This document shows, in pieces, positions 54,293 to 63,662 of a stretch of 64,000 bases of DNA. Position numbers and translations under genes: made by a program. Under the pieces are notes generated by a model, which was not told the origin of the DNA, ran no database searches, and saw only the letters and a list, made by a program, of their open reading frames with translations. This DNA comes from Massilia sp. KIM. GTDB lineage: Bacteria > Pseudomonadota > Gammaproteobacteria > Burkholderiales > Burkholderiaceae_D. The DNA is taken from positions 310,001 through 374,000 of the forward strand of contig NZ_MVAD01000002.1 in NCBI RefSeq assembly GCF_002007115.1, given 5' to 3'. Numbering within the stretch: position 1 is the stretch's first letter; every line of letters starts with the position of its first letter.

Positions 54293-55618
54293 ATGAGTCA
54301 CATCATCCACCGCAACCTGCGCCAGGTCCCGCCGGTCGCTGTCGGCGCCGACGGCATCACCATCCGCGCCGCCGACGGCAAGACCTATCTCGACGCCAGC
54401 GGCGGGGCAGCCGTGTCCTCGCTGGGGCACGGCCACCCGGACGTCATCGCCGCCATGCACCGCCAGATCGAGCGCTGCGCCTACGCCCACACCAGCTTCT
54501 TCACCACCGAGGTGGCCGAGGAGCTGGCCGACCGCCTGGTAGCCGGCGCGCCCCAGGACCTGAGCGGGGTCTACCTGGTCTCGGGCGGCTCGGAAGCGAT
54601 GGAGACGGCGCTCAAGCTCGCGCGCCAGTACTGGGTGGAGATGAACGAACCGCAGCGCCACCTGTTCCTGGCGCGCCGCCAGAGCTACCACGGCAACACC
54701 CTGGGTGCGCTGGCGGTGGGCGGCAACGAATGGCGGCGCAAGGCCTTCGCGCCGCTGCTGATGGACACGGTGCGCGTGTCCGCCTGCTACGAATACCGTA
54801 ACCGCCCCGGGCACCAGAGCGTGGACGAATACACCGCCAGCCTGCTCGACGAGCTGGAAACCACCATCCTGAAAACCGGTCCCGAGAACATCCTCGCCTT
54901 CTGCGCCGAGCCGGTGGTGGGCGCCACCGGCGGCGCCATCCCGCCCACGCCCGGCTACTTCAAGGGCGTGCGCGAGATCTGCGACCGCCACCGCATCCTC
55001 TTCATCGCCGACGAGGTGATGTGCGGGATGGGGCGCACCGGCACCATGTACGCGATCGAGCAGGAGGGTGTGGCGCCGGACATCGTGGCGGTGGCCAAGG
55101 GCCTGGCGGGCGGCTACCAGCCGATCGGCGCGGTGCTGGCGCACAAGGCGATCGTGGACTGCATCCGCCACGGCAGCGGGGCCTTCCAGCACGGGCACAC
55201 CTACATCGGGCATCCGGTCGCGGCGGCGGCCGCGCTGGCGGTGCAGAAGGTGATCGAGCGCGACGACCTGCTGGGGCGGGTGCGCAGCCGTGGGGCCACC
55301 TTGCGGCGCATGCTGGGCGACGTGTTCGGGGTGCACGAGCACGTGGGGGATATTCGCGGACGCGGCATGTTCCTGGCGCTGGAGTTCGTGCAGGACCGCG
55401 AGACCAAGGAGCCGTTCGCGCCGGAGCGCAGGCTGCATGCGGTGCTCAAGCAGAAGGCGATGGAGAAGGGTTTGATGGTGTATCCGATGGGCGGGACCAT
55501 CGATGGGCAGCGCGGCGACCACGTGCTGCTGGCGCCGCCTTTCATTGCGACGGCGGCGGATTTGTCGGAAATCGTGTCGCGGCTGGAGGATGCGGTGGAG
55601 GAGGCGTTGAGGCAGTGA
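54293..55618 (+). CDS. class III PLP-dependent aminotransferase
   Basis: 441 residues. Family marks are DASGGAAVSSLGHGHPDV near residue 35, VSGGSEAMETALKLARQY near 100, SYHGNTLGALAVGG near 130, IADEVMCGMGRTGTMYA near 235 and the PLP-binding lysine in VAVAKGLAGGYQPIGAVL near 270. It transfers amino groups from omega or alpha positions to keto acids in the cytosol; the natural substrate (such as beta-alanine, polyamines or adenosylmethionine relatives) cannot be fixed from sequence. CCGGAGA precedes the ATG. Single gene. Confidence 0.92.
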   Translation: MSHIIHRNLRQVPPVAVGADGITIRAADGKTYLDASGGAAVSSLGHGHPDVIAAMHRQIERCAYAHTSFFTTEVAEELADRLVAGAPQDLSGVYLVSGGSEAMETALKLARQYWVEMNEPQRHLFLARRQSYHGNTLGALAVGGNEWRRKAFAPLLMDTVRVSACYEYRNRPGHQSVDEYTASLLDELETTILKTGPENILAFCAEPVVGATGGAIPPTPGYFKGVREICDRHRILFIADEVMCGMGRTGTMYAIEQEGVAPDIVAVAKGLAGGYQPIGAVLAHKAIVDCIRHGSGAFQHGHTYIGHPVAAAAALAVQKVIERDDLLGRVRSRGATLRRMLGDVFGVHEHVGDIRGRGMFLALEFVQDRETKEPFAPERRLHAVLKQKAMEKGLMVYPMGGTIDGQRGDHVLLAPPFIATAADLSEIVSRLEDAVEEALRQ

Positions 55619-55660
55619 GCGCTTCCTGTGGCGACAGGGCGGCGGTCGTGGTGGGGTGAG

Positions 55661-55782
55661 AAACTTGGGTTCCCGCCTTCGCGGGAACGACGTTGGAGGG
55701 GGCGGCGAAAAGGTCGACCGAGCCGACTCCAGGCCACCTACGTAAGCACGTCGTTCCCGCGTAGGCGGGAACCCAAGTTTGC
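55661..55782. repeat. dispersed palindromic element pair, copy 4
   Basis: Forward unit 55661-55694 (AAACTTGGGTTCCCGCC to GAACGACGTTG) and reverse unit 55747-55782 (ACGTCGTTCCCGCG to CCCAAGTTTGC), same order as copies 1 and 3. Between convergent genes. Confidence 0.87.
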
Positions 55783-55803
55783 AAGCAAACCGCTAACGCA
55801 GAA

Positions 55804-56472
55804 TCAGGCCAACACCTTCCTGATCCACTTCCCGATATCCTGCACCTCTTCCAGGCACAGCGAATGCTGCATCTGATAAGCATGCCACTCCACCTGATAG
55901 CCCAGCGCCTCCAGCACCTCGCGCGACTGCTCGGCGCGCTGGAAGGGCACCACCGGGTCCTGGCGGCCATGCGCCATGAACACCGGCGTCTGCAGGCTGG
56001 CTTCGCTGCGTTCCGTTCCGGCCACCGCCGCCAGCGGCAGGTAGCCGGACAGGCACAGCATGCCGGCCAGCTTCTCGGGATGGCGCATGCCGGTCTGCAG
56101 GGTCATGGCGCAGCCCTGCGAGAAGCCGGCCAGGATGATGCGCGAGGCCGGGATGCCGCGCGCCTTCTCGCGCGCGATCAGGGCCTCGACTTCGCGCTGC
56201 GAGGCGCGCAGGCCGGCTTCGTCCTCGCGGCGGGTCAGGTCGGTGCCGATGATGTCGTACCAGGCGCGCATCACGTAGCCGCCGTTGATGGTCACCGGCA
56301 TGGTCTTCGCATGCGGGAACACGAAGCGGATGCCCGGCAGCCCGGCCAGGTCCAGTTCGCGCACGATGGGCACGAAGTCGTTGCCGTCGGCGCCCAGGCC
56401 GTGCAGCCAGATGATCGCGGCTCGCGGGTTGGGCGCGGTCTCGATCTCGATGTTTTCCAACAGTTCGCTCAT
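55804..56472 (-). CDS. carboxylesterase (phospholipase/carboxylesterase family)
   Basis: 222-residue serine esterase of the EstB/Abhydrolase 2 family. The oxyanion loop IWLHGLGADGNDF is near residue 22, the nucleophile elbow AGFSQGCAM near 115, a probable Asp in HGRQDPVVPF near 170 and the His in QMQHSLCLEE near 204. It hydrolyses short acyl esters and related families remove palmitate from proteins; cytosolic, with no signal peptide. Single gene, convergent with the aminotransferase. Confidence 0.92.
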   Translation of the reverse strand: MSELLENIEIETAPNPRAAIIWLHGLGADGNDFVPIVRELDLAGLPGIRFVFPHAKTMPVTINGGYVMRAWYDIIGTDLTRREDEAGLRASQREVEALIAREKARGIPASRIILAGFSQGCAMTLQTGMRHPEKLAGMLCLSGYLPLAAVAGTERSEASLQTPVFMAHGRQDPVVPFQRAEQSREVLEALGYQVEWHAYQMQHSLCLEEVQDIGKWIRKVLA

Positions 56473-56530
56473 GCGTAATCCTATGGGTAAGCCTGCGCGT
56501 GATCCTGCGCGTTGTTCAGGAGGAGGGTGT

Positions 56531-57145
56531 TCAAGCCGCCGGCGGACGCAGCGCCGACTTGGGACGGAAGGTCTTGCTCACGGCCGGGTCGGTTTCCATG
56601 TAGGGGCCGCCGATCAGGTCGATGCAGTAGGGGACGGCGGCGAAGATGCCGCCCACCACCACCTTGCCATCGTTGTCCTTCAGGCCCTCGAGGGTTTCCT
56701 TGATCGACTTCGGCTGGCCCGGAAGGTTCATGATCAGGGCGGCGTGGTCCGCCGTCTCGCGGATGACCGCGGTCTGGCGCGACAGGATCGCGGTCGGCAC
56801 GAACTTCAGGCTGATCTGGCGCATCTGCTCGCCGAAGCCCGGCATCTCCTTCGTGCCGACGGCCAGGGTGGCCTCGGGCGTCACGTCGCGGCGCGCCGGG
56901 CCGGTGCCGCCGGTGGTCAGCACCAGGTGGCAGCGCGCCTCGTCCACCAGCTCGACCAGGGTGCGCTCGATCCCGGCGCGCTCGTCGGGGATCAGGCGGG
57001 TCTCGATGCGGTAGGGCGTGGTGATGGCCTGGGCCAGCCAGTCGCGCAGGGCGGGGATGCCCTTGTCCTCGTAGACGCCGCCGCTGGCGCGGTCGGAGAC
57101 CGACACCAGGCCAATCACGAGTTCGTCATTCGTCGTCGGATTCAT
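56531..57145 (-). CDS. mog: molybdopterin adenylyltransferase
   Basis: 204 residues of the MogA/MoaB family, which adenylates molybdopterin before molybdenum insertion. VIGLVSVSDRASGGVYEDKG opens the chain, LVLTTGGTGPARRDVTPEAT is the substrate-binding loop, and IMNLPGQPKSIKETLEGLKD lies late. The larger length and the C-terminal region agree with Mog rather than MoaB. Its start lies inside the end of darP (20-base overlap). Also called MogA. Confidence 0.92.
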   Translation of the reverse strand: MNPTTNDELVIGLVSVSDRASGGVYEDKGIPALRDWLAQAITTPYRIETRLIPDERAGIERTLVELVDEARCHLVLTTGGTGPARRDVTPEATLAVGTKEMPGFGEQMRQISLKFVPTAILSRQTAVIRETADHAALIMNLPGQPKSIKETLEGLKDNDGKVVVGGIFAAVPYCIDLIGGPYMETDPAVSKTFRPKSALRPPAA

Positions 57146-57722
57146 CCGCAACTTCCTCGTCGTCGGCGTCCTGCGTCTTGGGCTGCTTGGCCAGGTCCTT
57201 CAGGATCTGGAAGATCTCGCGGTAGGCCTTGGGCGGCTTGTTCTCGGCCTGCTCCTTGCGCGCGTTGCGGATCAGGGTGCGCATGTGCTGGGCGTCCAGT
57301 TGCGGGTGCTCGGACAGTAGCTGGGTCAGGGCCTTGTCGTCGGCCAGCAGCTTCTCGCGGCGGCGCTCCAGCGCGTGCAGGGCCGCGGTCTCGGCCTTCG
57401 AGGCGCCCTTCCAGCTGTCGATGGTGCGCTTGATGATGTCGACTTCTTCCTCGTTCAGGGTGCGCATCATCTTGCCCACGTACTGCAGCTGGCGGCGGCG
57501 GCCTTCGTGATTGGTGATGGTCTGGCACATCAGGATCGCGTCCTTGACCTCGTCCGGCATCGGGACGCGCTTGACGCGGTCGCGCGGCTCGGCGATCAGG
57601 AGTTCGCCGAGCTTCTGCAGCTCGTTGGACTGGCGCTTGAGCTCAGACTTGGATGGACGTTCGTATTCCTGCTCGAACTCGTTGGACTGGAAGCCCACGG
57701 AGCCGCGGTTTGCATTAGGCAT
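57126..57722 (-). CDS. darP: ribosome biogenesis factor DarP (DUF615, YjgA)
   Basis: 198 residues of the DUF615 family, known from E. coli as a late 50S assembly factor. KSELKRQSNELQKLGELLIA near residue 25 and GRRRQLQYVGKMMR near 80 are hallmarks, and the C-terminal is very acidic (DADDEEVADESDDE). It is first in a two-gene unit with mog, and its neighbour pmbA is divergent, an arrangement also seen in other betaproteobacteria. Confidence 0.94.
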   Translation of the reverse strand: MPNANRGSVGFQSNEFEQEYERPSKSELKRQSNELQKLGELLIAEPRDRVKRVPMPDEVKDAILMCQTITNHEGRRRQLQYVGKMMRTLNEEEVDIIKRTIDSWKGASKAETAALHALERRREKLLADDKALTQLLSEHPQLDAQHMRTLIRNARKEQAENKPPKAYREIFQILKDLAKQPKTQDADDEEVADESDDE

Positions 57723-57816
57723 GATATGGATGATCCGATTGGCAAGACGGCCAACGGTGAAAACTGTAAACGGCTGCTATGATAACTGTTTTAGGGCTCG
57801 CTACGAAAAACACCAC

Positions 57817-59169
57817 ATGAACGATTCCTTTTTTACCCACTCCCAGGATCAGCTGAAGCAGCTCGCCCGCGATGTACTGGCGATCGCCCGCAAACAGGGC
57901 GCGACCGACGCCTCGGTCGAAATCAGCGAGGGCAGTGGGCTGTCGGTTTCTGTTCGTAAAGGCAATATCGAGACCATCGAGCAGAACAAGGACAAGGGCC
58001 TGGGCGTCACCGTCTACTACGGCCAGCGCCGCGGCAACGCCAACACCTCGGACTTCTCGCCCAGCTCGCTGCGCGCCACCGTCGAAGCGGCCTGGAACAT
58101 CGCCCGCTTCACCGCCGAGGACGACTGCGCCGGCCTGCCCGACGCCGAGCTGCTCGAGACCAAGCCGCGCGACCTGCGCCTGTTCTACCCCTGGCAGATC
58201 TCCACCGAGGAAGCGGTCGAGCTCGCGAAGCGCTGCGAGAACGCCGCCTTCGAAGTCGACCCGCGCATCAGCAACAGCGAAGGGGCGAGCGTCTACGTGC
58301 AGCAGTCGCACTTCGTGGGTGCCAACAGCCGCGGCTTCATCGGCGGCTATCCGTTCTCGCGCCACACCATCTCGGTGGCGCCGATCGCCGGCAAGGGCAA
58401 CCAGATGCAGCGCGACGACTGGTACTCGTCCTCGCGCGACCCGTCCCAGCTGGCCCAGCCGGAAGCCATCGGCCGCTACGCCGCCGAGCGCGCGCTGGCG
58501 CGCCTGAACGCGCGCAAGCTCGACACCCGCACCTGCCCGGTGCTGTTCGAGGCCCCGCTGGCCGCCGGCCTGATCGGCGCCTTCGTCCAGGCCGTGTCGG
58601 GCGGCTCGCTCTACCGCAAGTCGAGCTTCCTGCTCGACACCCTGGGCAAGCAGGTGTTCCCGGACCACATCCAGGTCATCGAAGACCCGCACCTGATCGG
58701 CGCCGTCGGTTCGGCCCCCTTCGACGAGGAGGGCGTCAAGACCGTGCGCCGCAAGGTGGTCAAGGATGGCGTGCTGCAGGGCTACTTCCTGTCTTCGTAT
58801 TCGGCACGCAAGCTGGGCATGCAGACCACCGGCAATGCCGGCGGTTCGCACAACCTCCAGTTCGTGTCCACCAAAACGAAGCGCGGCGACGACTTCGAAG
58901 GCATGCTGCGCAAGATGGGCACCGGCCTGCTGGTGACCGAACTGATGGGCCAGGGCGTCAACTACGTGACCGGCGACTACTCGCGCGGCGCTTCCGGCTA
59001 TTGGGTCGAGAACGGCGTGATCCAGTACCCGGTCGAAGAAATCACCATCGCCGGCAACATGCGCGAGATGTTCCAGCAAATCGTCGCCGTCGGCGCCGAC
59101 GTGCTGGCGCGCGGAAACAAGTCCGTCGGCTCGATCCTGATCGAGAAGATGGTCGTCGCCGGCAACTGA
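57817..59169 (+). CDS. pmbA: metalloprotease-related protein PmbA/TldE
   Basis: 450 residues of the TldE/PmbA family, which with TldD matures microcin-like peptides and degrades CcdA. Visible are VSVRKGNIETIEQNKDKGLG near residue 45, GQRRGNANTSDFS and the late GNAGGSHNLQF and GQGVNYVTGDYSRGASGYWV segments. TldE subunits lack the zinc-binding HExxxH of TldD, and none is seen here. It starts 94 bases from the divergent darP start and precedes a small gene by nine bases. Confidence 0.93.
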   Translation: MNDSFFTHSQDQLKQLARDVLAIARKQGATDASVEISEGSGLSVSVRKGNIETIEQNKDKGLGVTVYYGQRRGNANTSDFSPSSLRATVEAAWNIARFTAEDDCAGLPDAELLETKPRDLRLFYPWQISTEEAVELAKRCENAAFEVDPRISNSEGASVYVQQSHFVGANSRGFIGGYPFSRHTISVAPIAGKGNQMQRDDWYSSSRDPSQLAQPEAIGRYAAERALARLNARKLDTRTCPVLFEAPLAAGLIGAFVQAVSGGSLYRKSSFLLDTLGKQVFPDHIQVIEDPHLIGAVGSAPFDEEGVKTVRRKVVKDGVLQGYFLSSYSARKLGMQTTGNAGGSHNLQFVSTKTKRGDDFEGMLRKMGTGLLVTELMGQGVNYVTGDYSRGASGYWVENGVIQYPVEEITIAGNMREMFQQIVAVGADVLARGNKSVGSILIEKMVVAGN

Positions 59170-59178
59170 GGAGGCAGC

Positions 59179-59418
59179 ATGAGCCGATTCATCCGTATCG
59201 ACAAGGAGAGCAGTCCGAAGACCGTGCTGCTCAACCTCGACCTGATCGCCACCGTCGAGCTGTCCCAGCAGTCCGACCTGCTCAGCTCGGGCAACGACAG
59301 CCGCAAGGTCTACGCCACCTTCCTGGCGCCGGACAAGACCAGCATCGCGACCCTGCACTTCGACAGTGCCCAGGATGCCAATGCCTGGGTCAAGACCCAC
59401 CTGGGCGTCGAACTCTGA
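59179..59418 (+). CDS. small conserved-looking hypothetical protein
   Basis: 79 residues with GAGGAGG before the ATG, nine bases after pmbA, so cotranscribed with it. Sequence is an all-beta-like pattern (FIRIDKESSPKTVLLNLDLI, ATVELSQQ and VYATFLAPD) ending in a short helix. No family recognised; it might be a YcgL- or Hfq-like small fold, but this is not supported by motifs. Confidence 0.65.
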   Translation: MSRFIRIDKESSPKTVLLNLDLIATVELSQQSDLLSSGNDSRKVYATFLAPDKTSIATLHFDSAQDANAWVKTHLGVEL

Positions 59419-59426
59419 GGCTGGCG

Positions 59427-59858
59427 GTGGCAAGCAACAAGACGGTTGCCACCGACGCCGACGTCCAGGCCTACCTGGATGCCATCCCCGACCCCACGCG
59501 CCGGACCGATTGCGAGACATTGGTGGGCCTGATGCGCCAACTGACCGGCGAGCCGCCCAGGATGTGGGGCGCGTCCATCGTCGGCTTCGGCAGCTACCAT
59601 TACCGCTATGAGAGCGGGCGCGAGGGTGACGCCGCCCTGGTCAGCTTTTCGGCGCGCAAGAGTGACATCAGCATCTACTTGAGCTCAAATGCTGAGCGAC
59701 AAGAAGAGCTGCTGGCGCAGCTGGGCCGGCACAAGATGGGCAAGGCCTGCCTGCAGCTGCGTGCGCTCGCCGAGGTGGACCGCTCAGTGCTGGAGAAATT
59801 AATCGTCGAATCCATCGCGGCGACGCGCCGGCAATTTGACGTTTCCGCGAAGAAGTAA
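59427..59858 (+). CDS. DUF1801 family protein
   Basis: 143 residues from GTG. TDADVQAYLDAIPDPTRRTD near the start, PPRMWGASIVGFGSYHYRYE in the middle and VSFSARKSDISIYLSS, LGRHKMGKACLQLRALAEVD later match DUF1801 (YdhG-like) proteins, a small fold of unknown role. It follows the 79-residue gene by eight bases and ends head-to-head with a minus-strand small gene. Confidence 0.82.
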   Translation: MASNKTVATDADVQAYLDAIPDPTRRTDCETLVGLMRQLTGEPPRMWGASIVGFGSYHYRYESGREGDAALVSFSARKSDISIYLSSNAERQEELLAQLGRHKMGKACLQLRALAEVDRSVLEKLIVESIAATRRQFDVSAKK

Positions 59859-59859
59859 C

Positions 59860-60093
59860 TCAGGCCTGATCGATGCGGCTCAGCCGCTGGCCGAAGATGC
59901 CCCAGCTGCGGGCTTCGCCGTCGACCGTGGCGCGCAGCGCCCAGCCGGTGCCGATCTTCTCGACGGTCACCTCGGTCTCCAGTTCCTTCGCCACCTTGTC
60001 CGCCCATCCCTGGGCGGCGCCACGGCCCTTGAACAGCTCCTGGCCTTCGTAGACGACGGTGGCGTCGAACACGGGTGCAGCAAATACGCTCAT
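59860..60093 (-). CDS. small hypothetical protein
   Basis: 77 residues with GGAGGATC before the ATG. Pattern of strands and one helix (FDATVVYEGQELFKGRGAAQ, TGWALRATVDGEARSWGI). No family recognised. The next minus-strand gene upstream is the M14 carboxypeptidase, whose stop is about 58 bases before its start, so they may be cotranscribed. Confidence 0.65.
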   Translation of the reverse strand: MSVFAAPVFDATVVYEGQELFKGRGAAQGWADKVAKELETEVTVEKIGTGWALRATVDGEARSWGIFGQRLSRIDQA

Positions 60094-60151
60094 CTGATCC
60101 TCCAATGAAAAACGGCGCCGGGAGGCCGGCGCCGCATGACGGGTTGCCCGA

Positions 60152-61285
60152 TTACTTGTCCGCGCGGATCGCCTTCAGCACCGGCTGCAGCACCGCCGCG
60201 CCCAGGCGCGCGCTGCGCGCGCCGTCCCAGCCCACCTGCGGGTCGGGGTCGTTGGCGTTGTCCTTGAAGGGCATCTCCAGGGTCAGCGACAGGCAGCCGA
60301 AGGCATGGGTGATGTGCGGCGAACCCATGGTCAGGGTCTCTTCGGTGTAGGGCGTCTCGCCATAGCCGTGCACGTCCTGGAAGTCCGGGCTGGCGATCTT
60401 GAAGTCTTCGATGAAGGCCTTCTGGCGCGCCGCCTGCTCGGCCGTGAAGTTCGGCAGCGACTCGCTGCCGGCCACGAACACGTAGGGCAGGCCCTCGTCG
60501 CCGTGCACGTCCAGGCACAGGTCGACGCCGGTTTCGTGCATCTTCTGCTTGACCAGGAAGACTTCCGGGCTGCGCTCCATGCTCGGGTTCAGCCACTCGC
60601 GGTTCAGGTTGGCGCCGGCCGCGTTGGTGCGCAGGTTGCCGCGCACCGAGCCGTCCGGGTTCATGTTCGGGACCACGTAGAACACGCTCTCCTTCAGCAG
60701 CTGGCGGCCAAAGGGATGGGCCGGGTCGAGCAGGGCGTCCAGCATGCCCTCGACGAACCACTCGGCCATCGTCTCGCCCGGGTGCTGGCGGGCGATCACC
60801 CAGACCTTCTTCTTGCCCTCGGCGGGCTCGCCGATGATCAGCATGTTGAGGTCGCGGCCGTCGACGGTCGAGCCCAGGTCCACCATGCGCACCTGCTCCG
60901 ACATCTGGGCGCGGTCCAGCAGCTCCAGGTGGCGCTCCCACGAATACGGCTCGAAGTAGGCGTAGTAGACGCTGTCCATGGCCGGGGTGTGCTCGATGGT
61001 CAAGACCTTGCCGTCGTAGGAGGTCGGCACGCGGAACCAGTTCACCCGGTCATAGCTCGCCATCGCCTGGTAGCCTTCCCAGCCCGCCGGATAGGCCGCC
61101 TGGGCCGCGTTCAGGAAGCGGATGGTGCAGGGCTCGCCCTGCGCGCCCTGGAGGCGGAAGTAGAACCACTGGATGATGTCGGCGTGCGAATCCTTGCGGA
61201 TGTTCAGGTCGATGGCGCTGGCGCTCGTGGCGTTCACGACATCGATGGCGCCAGCGTCGAACTGGCTGCTGATCTTGATAGACAT
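60152..61285 (-). CDS. M14-family zinc carboxypeptidase (cytosolic type)
   Basis: 377 residues resembling cytosolic carboxypeptidases (AGBL/CCP-like). An N-terminal beta domain (IQWFYFRLQGAQGEPCTIRF) precedes the catalytic domain with the zinc site HPGE (His168, Glu171) and His261 in VHGDEG, the substrate residues in NLNREW, and the catalytic glutamate Glu337 in LTLEMPF. It removes C-terminal residues from peptides or proteins; CCP relatives cut polyglutamate. No signal peptide, so cytosolic. The ATG at 61285 begins the domain; earlier codons in the open frame lie in antisense of paaX. Confidence 0.88.
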   Translation of the reverse strand: MSIKISSQFDAGAIDVVNATSASAIDLNIRKDSHADIIQWFYFRLQGAQGEPCTIRFLNAAQAAYPAGWEGYQAMASYDRVNWFRVPTSYDGKVLTIEHTPAMDSVYYAYFEPYSWERHLELLDRAQMSEQVRMVDLGSTVDGRDLNMLIIGEPAEGKKKVWVIARQHPGETMAEWFVEGMLDALLDPAHPFGRQLLKESVFYVVPNMNPDGSVRGNLRTNAAGANLNREWLNPSMERSPEVFLVKQKMHETGVDLCLDVHGDEGLPYVFVAGSESLPNFTAEQAARQKAFIEDFKIASPDFQDVHGYGETPYTEETLTMGSPHITHAFGCLSLTLEMPFKDNANDPDPQVGWDGARSARLGAAVLQPVLKAIRADK

Positions 61286-61340
61286 GGTAAGTCCTGTGTT
61301 GGGAAGAGCGGTAGAAGGCGAGATGATACCGCGTTTGGCC

Positions 61341-62270
61341 TTAGCGCCGCAGCCCGCCGAAGCGCTCGTAGAAGGCGGCGTCGGCGTCCGGCGTGGCCTC
61401 GTCCTCGCGGCGCAGCATGGCCAGCACGTGTTCTTCGGCCAGCGCCCAGGTCTGGAGGTAGATGGTTTTCGCCAGCGCATAGGCTTCAGATCCGGGCCAG
61501 GGCTGGGGCAGCAGGGCCACCGGCAGCATCGGGTCGTGCAACTGCACGCGGCGGTAGGCGTGGATCAGCAGGCTGCGGATCGCGAACGCATCCTGGGGCG
61601 TGAGTTCGCCCTTGTGCTCCAGCAGCGCCGCCAGGGGCGCGAAGCCCTCGATGAAATGGCGGTAGTCCGCCACCACGCCAGACAGGTCCCAGCCGTCGCC
61701 CACCAGCTGGGGCAGGGGACGGGAGCCGACGCCCGGCAGCTCGTCGGCTTCGCATACGAAGACCTTGTCCCGGGCTTCGCAGCGCTGCAGGATTTCACGC
61801 AGGCTGTCGCGGTCGGGCGCGGGGTGGGCCATCATGCCCGGGGCCAGCATCGCATAGCCTTCCCATTGCAGCTCCTTGCGCAGCAGGCCGCGCAGCTCGG
61901 CGTCGATGCTGCCGTTGGGCGCCAGCACCAGGGTCCAGCGGCCGTTCCAGTCCAGGCCCGGCGGCGCGTAGATGCGCCGGTTGGCGCGCTCGAAACGTGG
62001 CAGGGCGCGTGGCTCCAGCGTGTAGCGGCTGCGCCTTCCCTCGCGGCTGGCTACCAGCCATCCTTCCTGCACCAGGCGGAACACGCTGGTGCGCACCAGC
62101 CGGTCGTTCACGCCCAGAGGGGCCAGCAGTTCGATCATGCTGCCCAGCCAGAAACCCCCGCCATGGGGCGCCATCGCGTCCCCGCATAGGGTCATCACCA
62201 GCGACTTGTGGCGGGGCGGCTCGAGGGCCAGGAAAGCGGCGATCCACTCGCTGCTGGAGAGTCGTTTCAT
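61341..62270 (-). CDS. paaX: PaaX-family repressor of phenylacetate degradation
   Basis: 309 residues. The N-terminal winged helix (KSLVMTLCGDAMAPHGGGFW, VNDRLVRTSVFRLVQEGWL) and the middle segment (RKELQWEGYAMLAPGMMAHP) are those of PaaX, which represses paa genes until it binds phenylacetyl-CoA. It is divergent from paaA, the standard layout, and the 95-base gap between them holds AT-rich candidate sites. The ATG at 62270 is chosen; an in-frame ATG a few codons upstream exists. Confidence 0.93.
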   Translation of the reverse strand: MKRLSSSEWIAAFLALEPPRHKSLVMTLCGDAMAPHGGGFWLGSMIELLAPLGVNDRLVRTSVFRLVQEGWLVASREGRRSRYTLEPRALPRFERANRRIYAPPGLDWNGRWTLVLAPNGSIDAELRGLLRKELQWEGYAMLAPGMMAHPAPDRDSLREILQRCEARDKVFVCEADELPGVGSRPLPQLVGDGWDLSGVVADYRHFIEGFAPLAALLEHKGELTPQDAFAIRSLLIHAYRRVQLHDPMLPVALLPQPWPGSEAYALAKTIYLQTWALAEEHVLAMLRREDEATPDADAAFYERFGGLRR

Positions 62271-62365
62271 CAAGCTAATCGGCCGCAATATGATTCAAAA
62301 TTTTTGTGTACATCCAATTTTTTGTATCGTATTATGGATTGAAGAGGTTTGCAACGGAGACAAGC
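62271..62365. promoter_or_regulatory. paaX/paaA divergent control region
   Basis: The AT-rich gap contains a TATTAT -10-like box at 62330-62335 facing paaA and repeated TTTTTGT/TTTTTTGTAT motifs at 62301 and 62319 that could bind PaaX. No well-spaced -35 was identified. Confidence 0.35.
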
Positions 62366-63355
62366 ATGTACGCACAAATGGTGGAGACCGGCCTCAAGAA
62401 GGTGCAGACGGCCGAAGACATGAGCGCCGAAGAACAGGCTTTCCAGGCGCGTATCGACGCCGGCATCAAGATCGAGCCCAAGGACTGGATGCCCGAAGCC
62501 TACCGCAAAACCCTGGTACGCCAGATCTCGCAGCACGCCCACTCGGAAATCGTCGGTCAGCTGCCGGAAGGAAACTGGGTGACGCGCGCGCCCACGCTCA
62601 AGCGCAAGTCCGTGCTGCTGGCCAAGATCCAGGACGAAGCCGGCCACGGCCTCTACCTGTACAGCGCCGCCGAGACCCTGGGCGTCTCGCGCGACGAGCT
62701 GCTCGAAGCCCTGCACTCGGGCAAGGCCAAGTATTCGAGCATCTTCAACTACCCGACCCTGAGCTGGGCCGACATGGGCGCCATCGGCTGGCTGGTGGAC
62801 GGCTCGGCCATCATCAACCAGATCCCGCTCTGCCGCTGCTCCTACGGCCCGTATGCGCGCGCCATGATCCGGGTCTGCAAGGAAGAGTCCTTCCATGCGC
62901 GCCAGGGCTACGACATCATGATGAGCCTCGCGCGCGGCACGCCCGAGCAGAAGGCGATGGCCCAGGACGCGCTCAACCGCTGGTGGTGGCCGTCCTTGAT
63001 GATGTTCGGCCCGTCGGACGCCGAGTCGGTCAACAGCGCGCAATCCACCCGCTGGCGCATCAAGCTGTTCTCCAACGACGAGCTGCGTCAGCGCATGGTC
63101 GACCAGACCGTGCCCCAGGCCGAATACCTGGGCCTGACCATCCCCGATCCGGACCTCAAGTGGAACGAGGAGCGCGGCCACTACGACTTCGGCAAGATCG
63201 ACTGGGACGAGTTCCACAACGTCCTGAAGGGCAACGGCCCCTGCAACCGCGAGCGCCTGCGCACCCGCGTCAAGGCCTACGAGGACGGCCAGTGGTTCCG
63301 CGACGCCCTGGTGGCCCACGCCGACAAGCAGGCAGCCCGCAAGGCAGCGGCCTGA
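62366..63355 (+). CDS. paaA: 1,2-phenylacetyl-CoA epoxidase, subunit PaaA
   Basis: 329 residues, catalytic di-iron subunit that epoxidises the ring of phenylacetyl-CoA. Iron ligands lie in [11 protein letters not shown] and [37 protein letters not shown] is also conserved. ACGGAGAC precedes the ATG. It is the first gene of the paa operon, 22 bases before paaB. Confidence 0.97.
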   Translation: MYAQMVETGLKKVQTAEDMSAEEQAFQARIDAGIKIEPKDWMPEAYRKTLVRQISQHAHSEIVGQLPEGNWVTRAPTLKRKSVLLAKIQDEAGHGLYLYSAAETLGVSRDELLEALHSGKAKYSSIFNYPTLSWADMGAIGWLVDGSAIINQIPLCRCSYGPYARAMIRVCKEESFHARQGYDIMMSLARGTPEQKAMAQDALNRWWWPSLMMFGPSDAESVNSAQSTRWRIKLFSNDELRQRMVDQTVPQAEYLGLTIPDPDLKWNEERGHYDFGKIDWDEFHNVLKGNGPCNRERLRTRVKAYEDGQWFRDALVAHADKQAARKAAA

Positions 63356-63377
63356 CAACCAGAACACGGAGACAAGA

Positions 63378-63662
63378 ATGAGCAAAGAATGGCCGCTGTG
63401 GGAAGTCTTCATCCGCAGCCAGCACGGCCTGGCCCACAAGCACGTGGGCAGCCTGCACGCGCCCGACGCCGAGATGGCGATCAATAACGCGCGCGACGTC
63501 TACACCCGCCGCAACGAAGGCGTCTCGATCTGGGTGGTGCGCGCCGCCGACATCGTGGCCAGCAGCCCGGCGGACAAGGAAGCCCTGTTCGAGCCGGCCA
63601 ACAGCAAGGTCTACCGCCACCCGACCTTCTTCCCGATGCCGGAAGAAGTCAAGAACCTGTGA
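63378..63662 (+). CDS. paaB: 1,2-phenylacetyl-CoA epoxidase, subunit PaaB
   Basis: 94 residues, the usual length. EWPLWEVFIRSQHGLAHKHV at the start and DAEMAINNARDVYTRRNEGV are family marks. PaaB is a small structural part of the PaaABCDE multicomponent enzyme. Its stop overlaps the start of paaC. Confidence 0.96.
   Translation: MSKEWPLWEVFIRSQHGLAHKHVGSLHAPDAEMAINNARDVYTRRNEGVSIWVVRAADIVASSPADKEALFEPANSKVYRHPTFFPMPEEVKNL

Noticed and set aside
57126..57145. Overlap of mog and darP considered as an annotation error
   Set aside because: Both family starts and ends fit, and a 20-base overlap is acceptable for coupled genes.
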